DNA of 5,832 nucleotides from Bacteriovoracaceae bacterium UBA2428 (GTDB lineage: Bacteria; Bdellovibrionota; UBA2428), in NCBI GenBank assembly GCA_002343545.1, contig DDRA01000130.1:317-6148 (forward strand), given 5' to 3'. Below, in pieces: positions 4,281 to 5,832 of this stretch (the first letter of the stretch is position 1; every line of letters starts with the position of its first letter). The notes beneath the pieces are model-generated. The model worked only from the letters and a program-made list of their open reading frames with translations. It ran no database searches and had not been told where the DNA came from. The position numbers and the translations under genes are program-made.

Positions 4281-5832
4281 ATGAGGGCTGTGACGAGTTG
4301 TGTTCGATCGCTTTGGCTTGGACTTTCTTTCACGTTGAACGCCTGTGGCGTGCTCCTCTATTCCGATCCTAAGTCCGAAGCCGGCGCGGCATCGGACCCG
4401 TCACCTTCGGTGTCTCCGTCGCCCTCGCCATCACCCTCGGAGAGAGTCGTCAGCCACGACGTGCCTTGGGTCACCGATGGCACCGTTTACGCCTCGGTCG
4501 TCGATACGGCGAACGACGTGACCTACGTCGGGGGTTCCTTCAAGCGGATAGGGCCTTACTCCGGAGGCGGACTTCTTTTCGACGCCGATTCCCAGGCTTC
4601 GGGGTTGAGCACGCTTCGGCGAGGCATCGGGCTGGCAAGCAGCCCGAAGGTCCACGGTATCGTTTACGCGGCGATCCCGGACGCGAACGGCGGCTTTTAT
4701 ATCGGAGGAAACTTTTCGAAAGTCGGTAGTACCGCCCGAAACAACGTCGCCCGCATTCGGTCGGATGGGACCCTGGACAAGGACTTCGAACTGGACGCCA
4801 ATGGAATCGTCACGAGCTTGCTCTTGTCGGGGTCGACCCTTTACGTCGGCGGGAGCTTTACGACGATTTCGGGACAAAGCCGAAACCGCGTCGCCGCCTT
4901 CGATACGTCGACGGGAAGTTTGACGGCCTTCGACGCCGACGCCGACGGTGCCGTTCAGGCGATGGCCCTCTCCGGAAACACTCTCTACCTGGGCGGGCTG
5001 TTTGGTTCTCTCGGCGGCCAGGCGCGAAGTCTCATCGGTGCGGTCGATGCGACGACCGGGCTCGTCACGAGTTTTGCTCCGAGCGTCTCCGTGTCGTCCG
5101 GAACCCCTTATGTGACCTCACTGTTGATTTCCGGCACGACGCTCTACGTGGCGGGCCTTTTCGATACCATCGGCGGCCAATCGCGGAACCACTTGGCGGC
5201 GCTCAATTTGGGTACGGGGTTGGTGACGAGTTTTGACCCCTCCCCGAGCTTCGCGGTTTTCAATCTTCTTCTGGAGGGCAACACCCTTTACGTGGCCGGT
5301 CTCTTTACCAGCATCGGCGGACAGAACCGCCGTGGACTCGCCGCCGTCAACGCCGCCGACGGCAGCGTGGGGAGCTTCGATGCGAACGTGACGTATTCGG
5401 CGGGAGTATCCGTGTCGGTGTCCGGTCTCGCGTTGCGCGGGACGACGTTGTTCATTGGCGGAACCTTCGACGGCGTCGGCGGGCAAACGCGTAACAACCT
5501 GGCCGCGGTCGATGCCTCGGACGGCTCGCTGAAAAATTTCGATCCTTCGGTGAACGCGAGCGTCTCCGTCCTGCGTCTTTCCGGCGACACCTTGTACGCG
5601 GGCGGGGATTTCTCTTCGATCGCGTTCAAATCGGCCCGGGGAGTCGCCGCCTTCAACAACTCGGACTCGAGCGTTCGTGATTTCGACGGGGGCATCGCCG
5701 CGAGCGGATTCTTCTCCACCGCCGCCGTCCACTCGATGGTGCTTTCGGGAACGACCCTTTACGTCGGCGGAACTTTTTCGACGGCCGGGGGCCAGAGTCG
5801 CGGCAATCTCGCCGCGCTCAACACCGCGGACG
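4281..5832 (+). CDS. Beta-propeller repeat lipoprotein (DUF5122/delta-60-like repeats), C-terminus beyond the window
   Basis: The open frame runs without a stop to the right edge (517 codons visible). The signal is SLWLGLSFTLNAC, with lipobox LNAC, Cys22 lipidated and Gly at +2, so outer- or inner-membrane anchoring is expected. A Ser/Pro linker (41-53) leads to at least nine repeats from residue 68 onward. The repeat theme is L-x-SG-x-TLYVGG-x-F-x-x-IGGQ-x-RN-x-LAA-x-D-x-x-TG-x-x-x-x-FDP. This matches the DUF5122 beta-propeller type by memory; the LYVGG tyrosine/phenylalanine falls at 82, 140, 188, 236, 289, 337, 391, 439 and 494. No Cys occurs after Cys22, unlike the neighbouring lipoprotein. 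The start is fixed by an in-frame TAA at 4212-4214 with no other start codon between. It diverges from the minus-strand lipoprotein. The function is unknown; such repeats usually serve in surface binding or scaffolding. Confidence 0.9.
   Translation, partial: MRAVTSCVRSLWLGLSFTLNACGVLLYSDPKSEAGAASDPSPSVSPSPSPSPSERVVSHDVPWVTDGTVYASVVDTANDVTYVGGSFKRIGPYSGGGLLFDADSQASGLSTLRRGIGLASSPKVHGIVYAAIPDANGGFYIGGNFSKVGSTARNNVARIRSDGTLDKDFELDANGIVTSLLLSGSTLYVGGSFTTISGQSRNRVAAFDTSTGSLTAFDADADGAVQAMALSGNTLYLGGLFGSLGGQARSLIGAVDATTGLVTSFAPSVSVSSGTPYVTSLLISGTTLYVAGLFDTIGGQSRNHLAALNLGTGLVTSFDPSPSFAVFNLLLEGNTLYVAGLFTSIGGQNRRGLAAVNAADGSVGSFDANVTYSAGVSVSVSGLALRGTTLFIGGTFDGVGGQTRNNLAAVDASDGSLKNFDPSVNASVSVLRLSGDTLYAGGDFSSIAFKSARGVAAFNNSDSSVRDFDGGIAASGFFSTAAVHSMVLSGTTLYVGGTFSTAGGQSRGNLAALNTAD
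4401..4439 (+). repeat. Ser-Pro linker repeat
   Basis: Thirteen codons encode SPSVSPSPSPSPS, partly as near-identical hexamers (TCGCCC, TCGCCA, TCACCC). It lies 18 residues after the lipidated Cys and probably acts as a flexible spacer lifting the propeller off the membrane. Such hexamers can vary in copy number by slippage without changing frame. Confidence 0.75.
4482..5832 (+). repeat. Tandem beta-propeller blade repeats (nine visible)
   Basis: Blades begin near residues 68, 127, 177, 224, 278, 325, 379, 427 and 482 of the plus-strand lipoprotein. The first two are the most diverged (TYVGGSFKRIG, FYIGGNFSKVG). The later ones share TLYVGG/TLYVAG and mostly IGGQ-x-R; blade 8 has IAFKSAR instead. 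The copies are diverged at DNA level, so this is an old array rather than a recent expansion. The ninth blade is cut by the window edge after AALNTAD. Confidence 0.85.

Noticed and set aside
4261..4290. TTATCC before the plus-strand ATG as a -10 box
   Set aside because: It lies too close to the ATG to leave a 5' leader and lacks a matching -35 hexamer.
4431..5732. Minus-strand open frames opposite the propeller gene
   Set aside because: They mirror the repeat gene (recurring Ala/Arg/Val/Gly-rich segments) and lack motifs; these are shadows of the repeats.
4482..5832. Regular repeats considered as a CRISPR or satellite array
   Set aside because: They are in-frame protein repeats, diverged at DNA level, with no identical direct repeats or unique spacers.

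Overview
The window looks like chromosomal DNA from a GC-rich Gram-negative bacterium. By eye it is roughly 60-65% G+C, with codon third positions dominated by G and C. Two large surface-type lipoproteins have Ig-like and beta-propeller modules in a style common in Bdellovibrionota, Myxococcota and related former Deltaproteobacteria. That taxonomic guess rests on protein style only and is low confidence. I see no insertion sequence, phage gene, tRNA, rRNA or CRISPR array.

Layout. Three genes lie on the minus strand, read right to left. (1) A 718-residue lipoprotein (2008-4164) has Ig-like modules around a PD40-like propeller. (2) A GH3-family adenylate-forming enzyme of 507 residues (368-1891) lies 116 bp further on. 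(3) An exported type I phosphodiesterase/nucleotide pyrophosphatase (ENPP-type) begins 13 bp after the GH3 stop codon and runs off the left edge (1-354). On the plus strand, a second lipoprotein (4281 to beyond 5832) diverges from the first and consists almost wholly of DUF5122-like beta-propeller repeats.

The 13-bp gap suggests that the GH3 enzyme and the phosphodiesterase are co-transcribed. The two lipoproteins share a 116-bp divergent promoter region and are probably both anchored to a membrane with beta-rich domains exposed. No metabolic link between the lipoprotein pair and the enzyme pair can be shown from sequence. None of the four starts has a canonical Shine-Dalgarno sequence, yet each start is fixed by a nearby in-frame upstream stop.

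The most unusual points are these: a duplicated Cys-rich module (CxC...GVC) at both ends of the first lipoprotein; an alternating short/long repeat period in the second; the GH3/phosphodiesterase pairing; and inverted repeats in the gap upstream of GH3. I do not see convincing evidence for a wholly new system.
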